Source of the DNA: Mucilaginibacter phyllosphaerae
Lineage (GTDB): Bacteria > Bacteroidota > Bacteroidia > Sphingobacteriales > Sphingobacteriaceae
Assembly: GCF_004378255.1 (NCBI RefSeq)
Contig: NZ_SNQG01000002.1
Location: 496,001-560,000 of the forward strand
Direction of reading: 5' to 3'
Length of the DNA stretch: 64,000 bases
This document shows, piece by piece, positions 63,164 through 64,000 of this stretch (position 1 is the first letter of the stretch; every line of letters begins with the position of its first letter). The position numbers and the translations under genes are program-made. A model generated the notes under the pieces. The model saw only the letters and a list, made by a program, of their open reading frames with translations, did no database searches and was not told the origin of the DNA.

Positions 63164-64000
63164 GCCCTTGTTATCGTATTGTTATAATATTGAATGTATT
63201 GCTGTACCAGTTTATTGCCTGTAAAATCGTCGCGCACAATAGCCGGTGCGGTATCCCGTATAGTTTGCAGATCCTGTTTTAATTGAGCGCCAATAGTGTT
63301 TATAGCATTACTTACAGCAGGCGCGTTGGTTTGGCACACCCAGCCCAGTTTTAATTTATCTACATAACCGGCAAGGCCCACGTTTTCGCTTACCAGTACG
63401 GCTGTGCCAACACTTAGGCTTTCTATCACCACGTTACCAAAATTTTCATCGTGCGATGGCAGCACAAGCAGGTGATGCGCAGCCAGCAGGTCAAACTTAT
63501 CATCACCATAAAAACCTGCCCAGGTAATTTTGCTGGATAATGCCGGGTTGGTAACCAATGCTTTTAAAGCATCTGTGTATTCTTTATCGCCATCGCCGGC
63601 AATCGTTAAATGAAAAGGGATGGTTACAAATGCTAAAGCATGCAGCAAAATATCAAGCCCTTTTTTGGGCTCGATGCGTGAAAAGAACAGCAGCTTTAAT
63701 AGCCCGCCTGCGGGCTGTTTTTTGATTAAGGTATTACCCGGTTTTACAAAATTTGGGATGCTGATAATGCTTAAAGGCTTAACCAGTTTTTTAATAGATT
63801 CTTCTTCTCTTTTTGAGGTAACATGTATATGGCTTTTGGCCAGCAGCTTTTTACCCAGCAGTTTGTGGATGAGCCCTTTTACACCCGAATTTTTGTTTAA
63901 GAAGGAATAATCGCTTAAAGTGCCTCTGGGTGATATGATTAAGGGTATGCCCTTACTTTGTGCGATAACCGCCGAAAATACAGATACCAGGTTCCACCAG
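63160..64000 (-). CDS. Family 4 glycosyltransferase, N-terminus outside the window
   Basis: The minus-strand frame stays open from the stop at 63160-63162 to the window end, about 280 residues, so the start lies beyond 64000. The visible part shows a GT-B enzyme: IPLIISPRGTLSDYSF, SHIHVTSKREEESIKKL, then the nucleotide-sugar domain with FFSRIEPKKGLDILLHALAF, LTIAGDGDKEY, and LPSHDENFGNVVIESLSVGTAVLVS with the E-x7-E type motif (ENFGNVVIE). A retaining family 4 transferase acting on an exopolysaccharide. It leads the next gene by an ATGA overlap. Confidence 0.93.
   Translation of the reverse strand, partial: WWNLVSVFSAVIAQSKGIPLIISPRGTLSDYSFLNKNSGVKGLIHKLLGKKLLAKSHIHVTSKREEESIKKLVKPLSIISIPNFVKPGNTLIKKQPAGGLLKLLFFSRIEPKKGLDILLHALAFVTIPFHLTIAGDGDKEYTDALKALVTNPALSSKITWAGFYGDDKFDLLAAHHLLVLPSHDENFGNVVIESLSVGTAVLVSENVGLAGYVDKLKLGWVCQTNAPAVSNAINTIGAQLKQDLQTIRDTAPAIVRDDFTGNKLVQQYIQYYNNTITRA

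Overview
The window looks like chromosomal DNA from a Bacteroidota bacterium of the Sphingobacteriaceae (Mucilaginibacter/Pedobacter-like). The organism call is an inference. It rests on start codons without Shine-Dalgarno sequences, candidate promoters of the TTG / TAnnTTTG type, a lipoprotein TamA-like protein (TamL) paired with TamB, an atpD-atpC pair apart from the other ATP synthase genes, a short epsilon subunit, a fused lycopene cyclase and a Bacteroidota-type ilv-leu cluster. Gene density is high. There is no rRNA, prophage, IS transposase or CRISPR; one tRNA-Arg is present.

Layout. 0-2.1 kb: end of a Kdo pathway run (KdsD-like, kdsB, kdsA) plus a DUF6122-like membrane protein. 2.1-5.5 kb: guanine deaminase, OmpH-like lipoprotein and gyrB. 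5.5-13.4 kb: aspartic protease-like protein and the tamB-tamL outer-membrane pair. 13.7-17.3 kb: dnaE. 17.4-25.5 kb: secreted or lipid-anchored enzymes (GH5-like, GIN-domain protein, M1 peptidase, CocE-like hydrolase), trxA, and two repeat-rich gaps. 25.6-29.7 kb: AraC regulator, esterase, lpdA and a CrtZ-type hydroxylase. 29.7-31.8 kb: a PIN toxin/antitoxin pair and a FucP-like sugar transporter. 32.3-34.1 kb: murB and an ECF sigma factor. 34.3-38.3 kb: a carotenoid cluster (cytochrome b5-like, lycopene cyclase, unknown, crtB, divergent crtI). 38.5-52.0 kb: one long minus-strand cluster holding nearly all branched-chain amino acid synthesis genes (ilvD, ilvB, ilvN, ilvC, leuC, leuD, leuB, leuA, ilvA), interrupted by two methyltransferases and a GxxExxY gene. 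52.3-59.0 kb: DUF6263-like protein, atpD/atpC, quinone oxidoreductase, peroxiredoxin, tRNA-Arg, adk, obg. 59.0-64.0 kb: a tightly overlapping polysaccharide cluster with glycosyltransferases, a WcaF-like acetyltransferase, a methyltransferase and an exosortase-family protein.

The least ordinary content is between the genes. Many gaps are filled with small inverted-repeat elements of several families. These include a 94-bp tandem array, a roughly 110-bp MITE-like element present twice in opposite orientation, one copy of which sits inside a copy of a second repeat family, and G/C-rich half-sites confined here to ilv-leu junctions. Most striking is a 514-bp unit bounded by perfect 15-bp inverted repeats that carries only a GxxExxY gene with nuclease-type motifs (D-x9-ExK and QxxxY). 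It sits between leuC and leuD, and its end overlaps the leuC stop codon. This is the best candidate for a poorly described mobile system in the window.
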